NCBI RefSeq assembly: GCF_030766935.1
Contig: NZ_JASERL010000010.1
Coordinates: 1 to 64,000, forward strand
Direction of reading: 5' to 3'
DNA: 64,000 nt
Source: Streptomyces sp. KL109B
GTDB lineage: Bacteria > Actinomycetota > Actinomycetes > Streptomycetales > Streptomycetaceae
Below are positions 34,889 through 42,919 of the stretch, in pieces. A model generated the notes under the pieces. That model did no database searches. It was not told where the DNA came from and was given only the letters and a program-made list of their open reading frames with translations. Position numbers and translations under genes: made by a program. Each line of letters opens with the position of its first letter. The first letter of the stretch is position 1.

Positions 34889-34912
34889 GCGTACGAGCTG
34901 TCGTGCGTACGC
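34889..34912. terminator. small hairpin between convergent LCP and GT2 genes
   Basis: GCGTACG (34889-34895) pairs with CGTACGC (34906-34912) around a 10-nt loop, in a 33-bp convergent gap. The stem is short and there is no U tract. Confidence 0.45.
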
Positions 34913-34920
34913 ATCGGGGG

Positions 34921-35958
34921 TCAGTTGACCGCGGGCTCCCGCCGTACGGCCGGGCGGCGCGAGGCGATGACCTTCTTCGCGAGCGATTTCGGGCTGGTGA
35001 GGAAGCCCCAGCCCCACGTCATGTGCATCGTGGCGAGCGCGACGGGGATCTGGGCGCGTGCCTTCGGCGGCAGCCCCTTGCCCGCGGGGATCGAGCCCGC
35101 GACGATCGCCGCGAGGTACCCGCCGGGGATCACGAAGCCCCACGGGGTGAGGGCGACGCCGACGACGGCGCCGGCCGCGATCGCGCAGACGGCGGTCGGC
35201 GGGGCGAGGTAGCGCAGGTTGATCGAGCCGGAGTGGAAGCGGGCGACGACGTGCCGCCAACGCCCGTAGTTCCGGTACTGCTTGGCGAGTTCCTTGACGC
35301 TCGGCCGGGGCCGGTAGGCGACCTTCAGGTCGGGCGAGAACCAGATGAGGCCGCCCGCCTCGCGGATCCGGAAGTTCAGCTCCCAGTCCTGGGCGCGGAT
35401 GAACTCCTCGTTGTAGCCGCCGAGCTTCTCCAGGACCTCGCGCCGGAAGACGCCCAGGTACACCGTCTCGGCTTCCTGTGCGGCGCCGCCGGTGTGGAAG
35501 ACGGCGTTGCCGACGCCGATCTTCGAGGTCATCGCGGCGGCGACGGCCTGCTCCCAGGCGTTGGTGCCCTCGGCGTGCATGATGCCGCCGACGTTCATCG
35601 CGCCGGTCTCCTCGATGAGGCGGACGGCGGCGGCGATGTAGCCGGGCGAGAGCGCGGCGTGGCCGTCGACGCGGACGACGACCGGGTGCTGGGAGGCCTT
35701 GATCGCGGCGTTCAGGGCGGCGGGGGTGCGGCCCGTCGGGTTCGGCACCGACCGCACGCCGGGGTGCTCGGCGACGAGCCGCGCGGCGACCTCGTCCGTA
35801 CGGTCGGTGGACGGGCCGAGCGCGAGCACGACCTCCATCTCACCGTCGTACTCCTGCGCCAGGATCGCCTCGACCGCCTCCCGCAGATGCCGCTCCTCGT
35901 TGAGGATGGGCATGATCACGGAGACGGCCGGGAGGTGCTTCTCGGGGTTCGCGTTCAT
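34921..35958 (-). CDS. glycosyltransferase family 2
   Basis: This 345-residue enzyme has a GT-A domain (residues ~10-245): PAVSVIMPILNEERHLREAV, the nucleotide-sugar site VVRVDGHAALSPGYI, and LGGYNEEFIRAQDWELNFRI. Two C-terminal hydrophobic stretches (~255-295) indicate membrane association. The layout resembles ExoA-type polysaccharide glycosyltransferases. It sits inside the LCP cluster, so it probably builds a wall or capsular glycan that the LCP proteins attach. Donor and acceptor are unknown. Confidence 0.88.
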   Translation of the reverse strand: MNANPEKHLPAVSVIMPILNEERHLREAVEAILAQEYDGEMEVVLALGPSTDRTDEVAARLVAEHPGVRSVPNPTGRTPAALNAAIKASQHPVVVRVDGHAALSPGYIAAAVRLIEETGAMNVGGIMHAEGTNAWEQAVAAAMTSKIGVGNAVFHTGGAAQEAETVYLGVFRREVLEKLGGYNEEFIRAQDWELNFRIREAGGLIWFSPDLKVAYRPRPSVKELAKQYRNYGRWRHVVARFHSGSINLRYLAPPTAVCAIAAGAVVGVALTPWGFVIPGGYLAAIVAGSIPAGKGLPPKARAQIPVALATMHMTWGWGFLTSPKSLAKKVIASRRPAVRREPAVN

Positions 35959-36117
35959 CCGGCGTCACGTTACCGCTAATGGGGGACACGGACGCGCGCC
36001 GCTGAGTCGCTGCCGCGGTCAGCCGATCGTATGGGCCTACGGTGCGGGGGCCTGTCCGGGGTTTCCCGCCGCGGGCAGGCCCCCGTCCCACGCCCACTGT
36101 CGCGGAGGTGTCCCCAC

Positions 36118-37569
36118 GTGCCCACGCCGCCCCGCTCCCCCGGCCGTCCGCAACCCGCCCGTGGCCGTACTCGGCCGCCGCTGAGGAAGAAGTCCCGTTG
36201 GGCCATGCGGGCGGCGACCGCGCTCTCGGTGACCGTGCTCGCCGCGGCCGGCGTCGGGCACGCGCTCGTCAACGGCATCGACACCGGGATCAACCGCATC
36301 GACCCCTTCAAGGACATGAAGAACCGGCCCGCGCCGGGCGACGGCATGAACGTGCTGCTCGTCGGCACCGACGGCCGCGACAAGATCAGCGACGAGGAGC
36401 GCAAGAAGTACAAGCTCGGCGGGGCGCCCTGCCACTGCACGGACACCGTGATGATCGTGCACATCTCGGCGGACCGGGAGCGCGCGTCTGTGGTCTCCCT
36501 CCCCCGCGACTCGTACGCGGAGATTCCCGAGCACACGGATCAGAACAGCGGTGAGAAGCACCACCAGCACCCCGTGAAGCTGAACGCGGCGTACGCGGAG
36601 GGCGGGCCGCAGCTGACGCTGCGCACGGTCGAGCACATGACGAAGGTGAAGCTCGACCACTACCTGGAGGTCGACTTCACCAGCTTCATGAAGACGGTCG
36701 ACGAGATGGGCGGCGTCGACATCTGCACGGCGACCCCGCTCAAGGACTCGTACACGGGGCTCGACCTGGGCGTCGGCACGCACAAGCTGAACGGCGGGCA
36801 GGCGCTCCAGTACGTACGGGCCCGGCATCTCGACGGGGCCGGGGACCTGGGGCGGATGCAGCGGCAGCAGCGGTTCATGGCGGCGCTGATCGCGAAGGCG
36901 ACGTCCTCGGGGGTGCTGCTCAACCCGGTGCGGTTCCGCGATGTCGCTTCTACGATGCTGAGCTCGGTCCGGGCCGACAAGGGGTTCGGGACGGACGAGA
37001 TGGTGGATCTGGCGCGGGCGATGCGGAACTTCTCGCCGTCGTCGTCGGAGTTCACGACCGTGCCGATCGGGGATCTCAGCTATCCCGTGCCGAACATCGG
37101 GTCGACCGTGAAGTGGGACGACAAGAAGTCCGAGAAGCTGTTCACGGCGCTGCGGGACGACAAGCCGCTCGCTCCGCACCGGCCGAAGGCGAAGAAGGCG
37201 GCGGTGGTGGATGTGCCGCCGGAGGACATTCGGGTGCAGGTCGAGAACGGGACGATGACCTCCGGTCTGGGGAAGAAGGTCGACGCCGCGTTGAAGGGGA
37301 CCGGGTTTCGGACGACCGGGGCGCCGGTGAACGCGGACGACCGGACCGAGAAGCGGACGGCGGTGTTGTACGACCCGGGGTGGGACCGGTCGGCGAAGTC
37401 GTTGGCGGCGGCCCTGCCGGGGGCGGAGATGAGGCCGGTGGACGGGTTGGGGTCGACGTTGAAGGTTGTTGCGGGGGCGGACTATGGCGGGGTGCGGGGG
37501 GTGCGGGCGCAGGACGCCGACCCGGGGTCGTTCGGGGCGGTTACCGGGGACCAGGTGGTGTGTCCTTGA
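36118..37569 (+). CDS. LCP family wall-polymer ligase with LytR_C domain, fourth of five
   Basis: This 483-residue protein starts at GTG 36118 with a good GGAGGT ribosome site 8 nt upstream; a frame from 36031 has no such support. It has a basic N-terminus, a membrane segment (~24-44), and an LCP domain with MNVLLVGTDGRDKISDEE, VVSLPRDSYAEIPE, LDHYLEVDFTSFMKTVDEMGG and YVRARHLDGAGDLGRMQRQQ. The C-terminal LytR_C domain begins IRVQVENGTMTSGLG. Two copies of the dispersed element begin within 75 bp of its stop codon. Confidence 0.92.
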   Translation: MPTPPRSPGRPQPARGRTRPPLRKKSRWAMRAATALSVTVLAAAGVGHALVNGIDTGINRIDPFKDMKNRPAPGDGMNVLLVGTDGRDKISDEERKKYKLGGAPCHCTDTVMIVHISADRERASVVSLPRDSYAEIPEHTDQNSGEKHHQHPVKLNAAYAEGGPQLTLRTVEHMTKVKLDHYLEVDFTSFMKTVDEMGGVDICTATPLKDSYTGLDLGVGTHKLNGGQALQYVRARHLDGAGDLGRMQRQQRFMAALIAKATSSGVLLNPVRFRDVASTMLSSVRADKGFGTDEMVDLARAMRNFSPSSSEFTTVPIGDLSYPVPNIGSTVKWDDKKSEKLFTALRDDKPLAPHRPKAKKAAVVDVPPEDIRVQVENGTMTSGLGKKVDAALKGTGFRTTGAPVNADDRTEKRTAVLYDPGWDRSAKSLAAALPGAEMRPVDGLGSTLKVVAGADYGGVRGVRAQDADPGSFGAVTGDQVVCP

Positions 37570-37588
37570 CGTAGTCCGGGGTTGAGGA

Positions 37589-37638
37589 CGCGGGGCGCTG
37601 CCCCGGACCCCGCTGCTCAATCGCCGCAGGGGCTTGAA
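37589..37638 (+). repeat. dispersed ~50-bp element, copy 3
   Basis: This copy is of the CTGC/GCAG subtype (CCCCGCTGCTCAATCGCCGC then AGGGGCTTGAA), nearly identical to copies 1 and 2. Confidence 0.85.
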
Positions 37639-37640
37639 AG

Positions 37641-37690
37641 ATCGGGGCGCCGCCCCGGACCCCGCGCCTCAAACGCCGGCGGGGCTTGGA
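37641..37690 (+). repeat. dispersed ~50-bp element, copy 4
   Basis: This copy is of the other subtype, in which the second stem is CCCCGC...GCGGGG. It abuts copy 3 and is followed by two 27-nt tail units. Confidence 0.85.
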
Positions 37691-37898
37691 TGTGGTCATT
37701 CGCCGCCGAAGCTTGGATGTGGTCGTTCGCCGCCGGGGCCGGAAAAGATCGGGGCGCCGCCCCGGACCCCGCGCCTCAAGCGCCGGCGGGGCTTGGATGT
37801 GGTCATTCGCCGCCGGGGCTTGGATGTGGTCGTTCGCCGGCGGGGCTGGATTTGCTCACCCGTCGGCGGGGGTGGGTTTGCTCGCACGTTGCCGAGGG
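37685..37898. repeat. 27-nt tail units attached to copies 4 and 5
   Basis: The units start at 37685 and 37712, and again at 37792, 37819, 37846 and 37873. The consensus begins CTTGGATGTGGTC(A/G)TTCGC and ends CG(C/G)CGGGG. The unit junction, GGCGGGGCTTGGAT, is the element's own 3' end repeated. Confidence 0.85.
37748..37797 (+). repeat. dispersed ~50-bp element, copy 5
   Basis: It differs from copy 4 at one base in the loop (CTCAAGCGCC rather than CTCAAACGCC). Four 27-nt tail units follow. Confidence 0.85.
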
Positions 37899-38435
37899 CT
37901 AGATCGGCTCCGATTTGGCGCGCAGTTCCTTGATTGCGCGGCGGCGGGCCAGGCGGTGCTGGCGGCGGATCTGGGCCTCTTGGTAGCGGCGCCGGTCGCG
38001 GTCCGATTCCGGCTGCACCGGAGGGACCCCGCGGGGCTTGCCGTCGGAGTCGACCGCGGCGAAGACGAGGTAGGCGGAGCCGACCTGTTGGGCGGGGGTG
38101 GATTCGTTCCAGCGTTCGGCGAGGACGCGGACGCCGACCTCCATGGAGGTGCGGCCCGTCCAGTTGACCTGTGCCTTCACGTGGACGAGGTCGCCGACGC
38201 GGACCGGTTCCAGGAAGGCCATCTCGTCCATGGAGGCCGTTACGGCGGGGCCGCCGGAGTGCCGGCCGGCCACCGCGCCCGCCGCGTCGTCCACCAATTT
38301 CATGATCACGCCGCCGTGCACCGTGCCGAGGAGATTGGTGTCGTTGTGCGTCATGATGTGCGACAACGTCGTGCGGGAAGCGGAAGTCGGCTTGCCCGGA
38401 ATATCCGATTCCGCGCCGTGGGCCTGGTCTGTCAT
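37899..38435 (-). CDS. acyl-CoA thioesterase, hotdog fold
   Basis: This 178-residue cytoplasmic enzyme has a hotdog-fold domain with the active-site aspartate region HNDTNLLGTVHGGVIMKLVDDAAG, followed by DEMAFLEPVRVGDLVHVKAQVNW and GSAYLVFAAVDSDGKPR. This is the acyl-CoA hydrolase pattern (YciA/BACH type). The C-terminus is Arg-rich. It hydrolyses acyl-CoA esters; chain preference is unknown. It is convergent with the fourth LCP gene and divergent from the fifth (108-bp gap). Confidence 0.9.
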   Translation of the reverse strand: MTDQAHGAESDIPGKPTSASRTTLSHIMTHNDTNLLGTVHGGVIMKLVDDAAGAVAGRHSGGPAVTASMDEMAFLEPVRVGDLVHVKAQVNWTGRTSMEVGVRVLAERWNESTPAQQVGSAYLVFAAVDSDGKPRGVPPVQPESDRDRRRYQEAQIRRQHRLARRRAIKELRAKSEPI

Positions 38436-38543
38436 GCCACCAACCTTATGCGCGCGCCGATTGTGTTAGCTCTGCAACAGCACTGGTGCGATTCGTCGTC
38501 AGGGCTTGTAAGGCAGGTATTCGCGCACTGCACACTGACCCCT

Positions 38544-39812
38544 ATGAATGATTGGCCCGACGGGTGGAGCGACAGGCAGGGCGGCCAGGGCCGCGGCGGA
38601 TACGGCCGTGGCAGCGGTAGCGCGCGCCCGGAAGGCGCCCGTGTCATGCGGCACGTGCAGCGTCCGGTGCCGCAGCAGCAGGCCTCGTACGACGGCGGCG
38701 GATACGGCTCGTCGTACGACGACGGGTACAACACGGGCCAGGTCTACGGCCAGCCGAGCCGTCGCGGCCGGGGCCCCGGCTTCGACGACGGTGACGACTA
38801 CGGGCCGCCGACCGGCCGCCCGGTGCGCCCCCGCAACTGGGGCAAGCGCATCAAGTGGACCGTCCTGACCGTCATCTTCGTGGTGGTCGTGGCGAGCATC
38901 GGCACGTACTTCTGGGCCGACTCCAAGCTGCACCGGGACGTCGACCTGTCGAAGGTCATCAACCGGCCCGAGGCCGGGGACGGCACGAACTACCTGATCG
39001 TCGGCACCGACAGCCGCGAGGGCATGTCCGCCGAGGACAAGAAGAAGCTGCACACCGGCTCCGCCGAGGGCAAGCGCACGGACACGATGATGATCCTGCA
39101 CGTGGGCTCGAACGGGGACACCCTCGTCTCGCTGCCGCGTGACTCGAACGTCGAGATCCCCTCGTACAAGGGCGCCGAGTCCGGCAAGACGTACCCGGGC
39201 ACCGGGCGGCAGACGAAGCTGAACGCCGCGTACGCGGAGGACGGTCCGACGCTGCTCGTGCGCACCGTCGAGGCCAACACCGGGCTGCACATCGACCACT
39301 ACGCGGAGATCGGCTTCGGCGGCTTCGCGAGCATCGTGGACGCGGTCGGCGGCGTCGAGATGAACCTGAAGGAGGGCTTCAAGGACAAGTGGTCCGGGGC
39401 CGACTTCAAGGCGGGCAAGCAGACGCTCGACGGGCAGCAGGCGCTCGCCTTCGTCCGTACGCGGCACGCCTTCGCCCAGTCCGACCTGCAACGCACCAAG
39501 AACCAGCAGCAGTTCCTCGGGGCGCTCGCGCACAAGGTGTCCTCGCCGGGGACGGTCCTGAACCCGTTCTCGCTGTACCCGACGATGGGCGCCGGTCTCG
39601 ACTCGCTCACCGTCGACAAGGACATGGGGCTGTGGGACCTCGGCAAGATGTTCCTGGCCATGAAGGGCGTCAACGGCGGCGACGGCAAGTCCATGAACAT
39701 GCCGACGTCCGGCTCGGTCGGCGGCAATCTGCTGTGGGACAAGGCCAAGGTCAAGCAGCTCGTCGAGCAGTTCAACAACGACGAGAAGGTCACCGTCACG
39801 AGCGACGAGTAG
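38544..39812 (+). CDS. LCP family wall-polymer ligase, fifth of five
   Basis: This 422-residue protein starts at ATG 38544 (MNDWPDGWSDRQGGQGRGGYG). The cytoplasmic N-terminus is Gly/Tyr/Arg-rich. A membrane segment (~112-131) precedes the LCP domain with TNYLIVGTDSREGMSAED, LVSLPRDSNVEIPSY, IDHYAEIGFGGFASIVDAVGG and FVRTRHAFAQSDLQRTKNQQ. No LytR_C domain follows. It is separated from the SDR gene by only 10 bp, so the two are probably co-transcribed. Confidence 0.93.
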   Translation: MNDWPDGWSDRQGGQGRGGYGRGSGSARPEGARVMRHVQRPVPQQQASYDGGGYGSSYDDGYNTGQVYGQPSRRGRGPGFDDGDDYGPPTGRPVRPRNWGKRIKWTVLTVIFVVVVASIGTYFWADSKLHRDVDLSKVINRPEAGDGTNYLIVGTDSREGMSAEDKKKLHTGSAEGKRTDTMMILHVGSNGDTLVSLPRDSNVEIPSYKGAESGKTYPGTGRQTKLNAAYAEDGPTLLVRTVEANTGLHIDHYAEIGFGGFASIVDAVGGVEMNLKEGFKDKWSGADFKAGKQTLDGQQALAFVRTRHAFAQSDLQRTKNQQQFLGALAHKVSSPGTVLNPFSLYPTMGAGLDSLTVDKDMGLWDLGKMFLAMKGVNGGDGKSMNMPTSGSVGGNLLWDKAKVKQLVEQFNNDEKVTVTSDE

Positions 39813-39822
39813 CGGTCGCACC

Positions 39823-40689
39823 GTGACCACCGCCCTCGTACTGGGTGCCGCCGGTGGCGTCGGCCGGGCCGTCGTGGCCCGGCTCGCCGCCGGCGGCGGT
39901 ATGCGTGTCGTCGCGGTCGACCAGGACCCAGCGGTGCTCCAACTGGCGGATGCGAGCGCCGCGTTGGTGGGTGATGTCACCGAACCCGGCCTCCTCGCGC
40001 GGGCCTTCGAGGCCGCGGGTGACGAGCCGCCGTCCGTGCTCGTGCACGCGCTGCTGTACGAACTGCGGGCGCCGCTCGGCGAGTTGAGCCCGGAGCAGTG
40101 GCACAAGGTCTTCGACGTCGGGCTCGTCTCCGCCTGGCAGGCCGCCGCCGAGCTGGTGCGGCGCAAGGGCGAGGGGCCCGCGTCCGTCGTGCTCGTCGGC
40201 TCCGTGCACGCGCACGGCGCCGTGCCCGGCTGCGCCCCGTACGCCGTCGCCAAGGCGGGCCTCGGCGCGCTCGCCCGCGCGGCGGCCACCGAGTGGGGGC
40301 CGCTCGGCGTACGCACCAATGTGGTCGAGCCGGGCTTCGTCCCCGTCCCGCGCAACGCCCACCGGGTGCCGGACGACGCCGCCCGCGCCCGCGTCGCGGC
40401 GCACTACCCGCTCGGCCGCATCTGCTCCCCCGCCGAGATCGCCGACGCCGTCGCCTTCCTCGCCGGGCCCACATCCTCGTACGTCAATGGGGTCTGCCTG
40501 CCCGTGGACGGGGGCTATCTGGCGGTACTGCCGGAGGTCACACCCACCTCCTCCGACGCCCCATCAAGCCCCACCGCCGACCTATCAGGCCCCACCGCCG
40601 ACCCATCAAGCCCCACCGCCGACCCATCAAGCCCCGCCGCCGACCCATCAAGCCCCGCCGGCGGCCTATCAAGCCCCGCCGGCGATTGA
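39823..40689 (+). CDS. short-chain dehydrogenase/reductase with a repeat-derived C-terminal tail
   Basis: This is a 288-residue protein. Residues 1-246 form a normal-length SDR: NAD(P)-binding ALVLGAAGGVGRAVVARL, SVVLVGSVHAHG, the catalytic YAVAK motif, and NGVCLPVDGGYLAVLP. Residues 247-288 are six heptapeptides of PSSPTAD type, encoded by six in-frame 21-nt repeats (40561-40686). The TGA stop sits inside a copy of the dispersed element. The tail looks acquired and is unlikely to be part of the fold. The substrate is unknown; it starts at GTG 10 bp after the fifth LCP gene. Confidence 0.88.
   Translation: MTTALVLGAAGGVGRAVVARLAAGGGMRVVAVDQDPAVLQLADASAALVGDVTEPGLLARAFEAAGDEPPSVLVHALLYELRAPLGELSPEQWHKVFDVGLVSAWQAAAELVRRKGEGPASVVLVGSVHAHGAVPGCAPYAVAKAGLGALARAAATEWGPLGVRTNVVEPGFVPVPRNAHRVPDDAARARVAAHYPLGRICSPAEIADAVAFLAGPTSSYVNGVCLPVDGGYLAVLPEVTPTSSDAPSSPTADLSGPTADPSSPTADPSSPAADPSSPAGGLSSPAGD
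40561..40686 (-). repeat. 21-nt in-frame tandem repeat, six units, at the SDR 3' end
   Basis: The units CCATCAAGCCCCACCGCCGAC and variants occupy 40561-40581, 40582-40602, 40603-40623, 40624-40644, 40645-40665 and 40666-40686. On the minus strand each contains GGCGGGGCTTGA, the 3' arm of the dispersed element. Confidence 0.9.
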
Positions 40690-40717
40690 GGCGCGGGGTC
40701 CGGGGCAGAGCCCCGAG
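40668..40717 (-). repeat. dispersed ~50-bp element, copy 6, spanning the SDR stop codon
   Basis: On the minus strand it reads CGGGGCTCTGCCCCGGACCC onward, with the CCCCGC/GCGGGG subtype stem. The SDR stop (40687-40689) lies in the loop of the second hairpin. Confidence 0.88.
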
Positions 40718-40767
40718 ACGCAGGAAACGGATACCGCGCCCCATCCCGCCCCTGACACTCTGCCCCG

Positions 40768-41511
40768 ATGGACCGCGAAGAGATCTCCCGCATCGCCCAC
40801 ACCGACCACCCCGTCAAGGCCCCGCTCGACGACGACTCCGTACGCGAGGTCCTGCGCCACGCCCTCCCTCGCGGCGACGAACGCGTCCTCGACCTCGGCT
40901 GCGGCCCCGCCGAATGGCTGCTGCGCGCGCTCGCCGAGCGGCCGGGGGTGCGGGCCGAGGGGATCGACCTGGACGCGGGCTCCCTGGCCGAGGCCCGCGA
41001 GCGGGCCGACGCGGCGGGCGTGGGCGGGCGGCTCGCGCTGCACCACGCGGCGGCCGAGGAGTTCGCGCCGGACAAGCCCTTCGACGCGGTGTTCAGCGTC
41101 GGCGCCGCGCACGCCTTCGGCGGGCTGCTGCCCACGCTCGCCGCGGCGCACCGGCACCTCGCGCCCGGCGGCCGGGTCGTCGTCGGCGACGGCTACTGGG
41201 AGGCCGAACCCACTGCGGAAGCGGTCGGGACGCTCGGCGACTTCGACGACCTGGCGACGACGCTCGACAAGGTGGCGGGGGCCGGCTGGACCCCGGTCGC
41301 GGCGCACCTCAGCACACGGCACGAGCTGGACGCGTACGAATGGTCCTGGCTCGGCTCCGTCGCGGACTGGGCGCTGGACCGCCCCGAACACCCCGACAGC
41401 GCCGGGCTGTTGGAGCTGGTCGCCGCGCGCCGCGACGAGTGGCTGCGCGGCTACCGGCACTGCTTCGGCTTCGTCTCCCTGGTGCTGCGCAGGACGCACG
41501 AGGGCCCCTGA
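40768..41511 (+). CDS. class I SAM-dependent methyltransferase
   Basis: This is a 247-residue cytoplasmic protein. The SAM-binding motif I is ERVLDLGCGPAEWLLRAL, the motif II acid is EGIDLDAGSL, and DAVFSVGAAHAFG and LAPGGRVVVGDGYWE follow. The N-terminus (MDREEISRIAHTDHPVKAPL) is typical of a widespread actinomycete family with unknown substrate. Its stop codon lies inside the stem of a terminator hairpin. Confidence 0.88.
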   Translation: MDREEISRIAHTDHPVKAPLDDDSVREVLRHALPRGDERVLDLGCGPAEWLLRALAERPGVRAEGIDLDAGSLAEARERADAAGVGGRLALHHAAAEEFAPDKPFDAVFSVGAAHAFGGLLPTLAAAHRHLAPGGRVVVGDGYWEAEPTAEAVGTLGDFDDLATTLDKVAGAGWTPVAAHLSTRHELDAYEWSWLGSVADWALDRPEHPDSAGLLELVAARRDEWLRGYRHCFGFVSLVLRRTHEGP

Positions 41512-41546
41512 GCCGTACCGTGCGGAGTACGGATCAGGGGCCCTCG
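41499..41546. terminator. bidirectional terminator overlapping the methyltransferase stop codon
   Basis: CGAGGGCCCCTGA (41499-41511) pairs with TCAGGGGCCCTCG (41534-41546). Inside, CCGTAC (41513-41518) pairs with GTACGG (41527-41532). The left arm includes the last codons and TGA of the methyltransferase gene. It serves the convergent acyl-CoA dehydrogenase gene as well. Confidence 0.88.
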
Positions 41547-41573
41547 CCCTCAGAGGTGGCGTGGCGCCACGGA

Positions 41574-42740
41574 CTACGGCAGGTTGCGCGCCATGACGAT
41601 GCGCTGGACCTGGTTCGTACCCTCGTAGATCTGGGTGATCTTGGCGTCGCGCATCATGCGCTCGACGGGGTAGTCACGGGTGTAGCCGTAGCCGCCGAGC
41701 AGCTGGACGGCGTCCGTGGTGACCTCCATCGCGACGTCCGACGCGAAGCACTTGGCGGCGGCGCCCTGGAAGGTGAGGTCCTTGTCACCGCGCTCCGACT
41801 TGGCGGCGGCCGCGTACGTCAGCTGGCGGGCGGCCTCGATCTTCATGGCCATGTCCGCGAGCATGAACTGGATGCCCTGGAAGTCGGCGATCGCCTTGCC
41901 GAACTGCTTGCGCTCCTGGACGTAGCCCTTGGCGTAGTCGAGGGCGCCCTGCGCGCAGCCGAGCGCCTGGGCGGCGATCGTGATGCGGGTGTGGTCGAGG
42001 GTCTTCATCGCGGTGGCGAAGCCGGTGCCCTCGGCGCCGATCATGCGGTCGGCGGGGATGCGGACGTTGTCGAGGTAGACCTCGCGGGTCGGCGAGCCCT
42101 TGATGCCGAGCTTCTTCTCGGGGGCGCCGAAGGAGACACCCTCGTCGCTCTTCTCGACGACGAAGGCGCTGATGCCCTTCGAGCGCTTCTCGGGGTCGGT
42201 GACGGCCATCACCGTGTAGAACTCGGACTCGCCGGCGTTGGTGATCCAGCGCTTCACGCCGTTGAGGATCCAGTGGTCGCCGTCGCGCACCGCGCGGGTC
42301 TTCATGCCCGCGGCGTCCGAACCGGCGTCCGGCTCGGACAGGCAGTACGAGAACATGCCGTCGCCCTTGGCCAGCGGGCCCAGGTACTTCTTCTTCAGCT
42401 CCTCGGAGCCGGAGAGGATGACGGGCAGCGAGCCGAGCTTGTTCACGGCGGGGATGAGGGAGGACGAGACGCAGGCGCGCGCCACCTCCTCGATCACGAT
42501 GACCGTGGCGAGCGCGTCGGCGCCCGCGCCGCCGTACTCCTCGGGGACGTGCACGGCGTGCAGGTCGGCGGCCGTGAGCGCGTCGAGGGCCTCGCGCGGG
42601 AAGCGCGCCTCCTCGTCCACCTCCGCGGCGAACGGGGCGATCTTCGCCTCGGCGAGCGAGCGGATCGTGTCCCGGAGCATGTCGTGCTCCTCGGACGGGC
42701 GGTACAGGTCGAAGTCCGAGTTGGAAGCCGATCCGGCCAA
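41574..42740 (-). CDS. acyl-CoA dehydrogenase
   Basis: This 388-residue flavoenzyme catalyses alpha,beta-oxidation of acyl-CoA, passing electrons to ETF. Both family signatures are present: FSYCLSEPDAGSDAAGMKT, and QLLGGYGYTRDYPVERMMRD. The C-terminal KITQIYEGTNQVQRIVMARN contains the catalytic Glu in YEGT. The start is TTG at 42740 (MAGSASNSDFDLYRP), with GGAG upstream at slightly long spacing. It is a single gene, divergent from UDP-glucose dehydrogenase, with a palindrome-like operator candidate in between. Confidence 0.94.
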   Translation of the reverse strand: MAGSASNSDFDLYRPSEEHDMLRDTIRSLAEAKIAPFAAEVDEEARFPREALDALTAADLHAVHVPEEYGGAGADALATVIVIEEVARACVSSSLIPAVNKLGSLPVILSGSEELKKKYLGPLAKGDGMFSYCLSEPDAGSDAAGMKTRAVRDGDHWILNGVKRWITNAGESEFYTVMAVTDPEKRSKGISAFVVEKSDEGVSFGAPEKKLGIKGSPTREVYLDNVRIPADRMIGAEGTGFATAMKTLDHTRITIAAQALGCAQGALDYAKGYVQERKQFGKAIADFQGIQFMLADMAMKIEAARQLTYAAAAKSERGDKDLTFQGAAAKCFASDVAMEVTTDAVQLLGGYGYTRDYPVERMMRDAKITQIYEGTNQVQRIVMARNLP

Positions 42741-42767
42741 GGTGTCTCACGCTCCAAGCGATGCTAA

Positions 42768-42781
42768 TTACCGTTAAGTAA
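42768..42781. promoter_or_regulatory. TTAC-CGTTAA-GTAA operator candidate upstream of acyl-CoA dehydrogenase
   Basis: The arms TTAC (42768-42771) and GTAA (42778-42781) flank a 6-bp centre, 28 bp upstream of the TTG start. The shape resembles TetR-type fatty-acid regulator operators in actinomycetes. No regulator gene is adjacent. Confidence 0.35.
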
Positions 42782-42919
42782 CCCGAATTTTAGGTCTCGG
42801 CCCACGACACCGATACGTGAGCTACGCGACAACGTGGAAGTTGCCCGGTGAGGCGCCTTCACATGCCACGGCTATGCTCGGCAGCGCCCTGAAGCACCCA
42901 CCCCTCTGGAGTCCCCGTT

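Larger units (their letters stand above)
37570..37898. other. 329-bp convergent intergenic region made of repeats
   Basis: This contains no gene. It holds three copies of the dispersed element (37589-37638, 37641-37690, 37748-37797) and six 27-nt tail units, reaching the thioesterase stop codon. All three copies face the same way. Confidence 0.85.

Noticed and set aside
37570..37898. Small proteins from the repeat region after the fourth LCP gene
   Set aside because: The frames arise from the repeated GC-rich elements and have no initiation signals.
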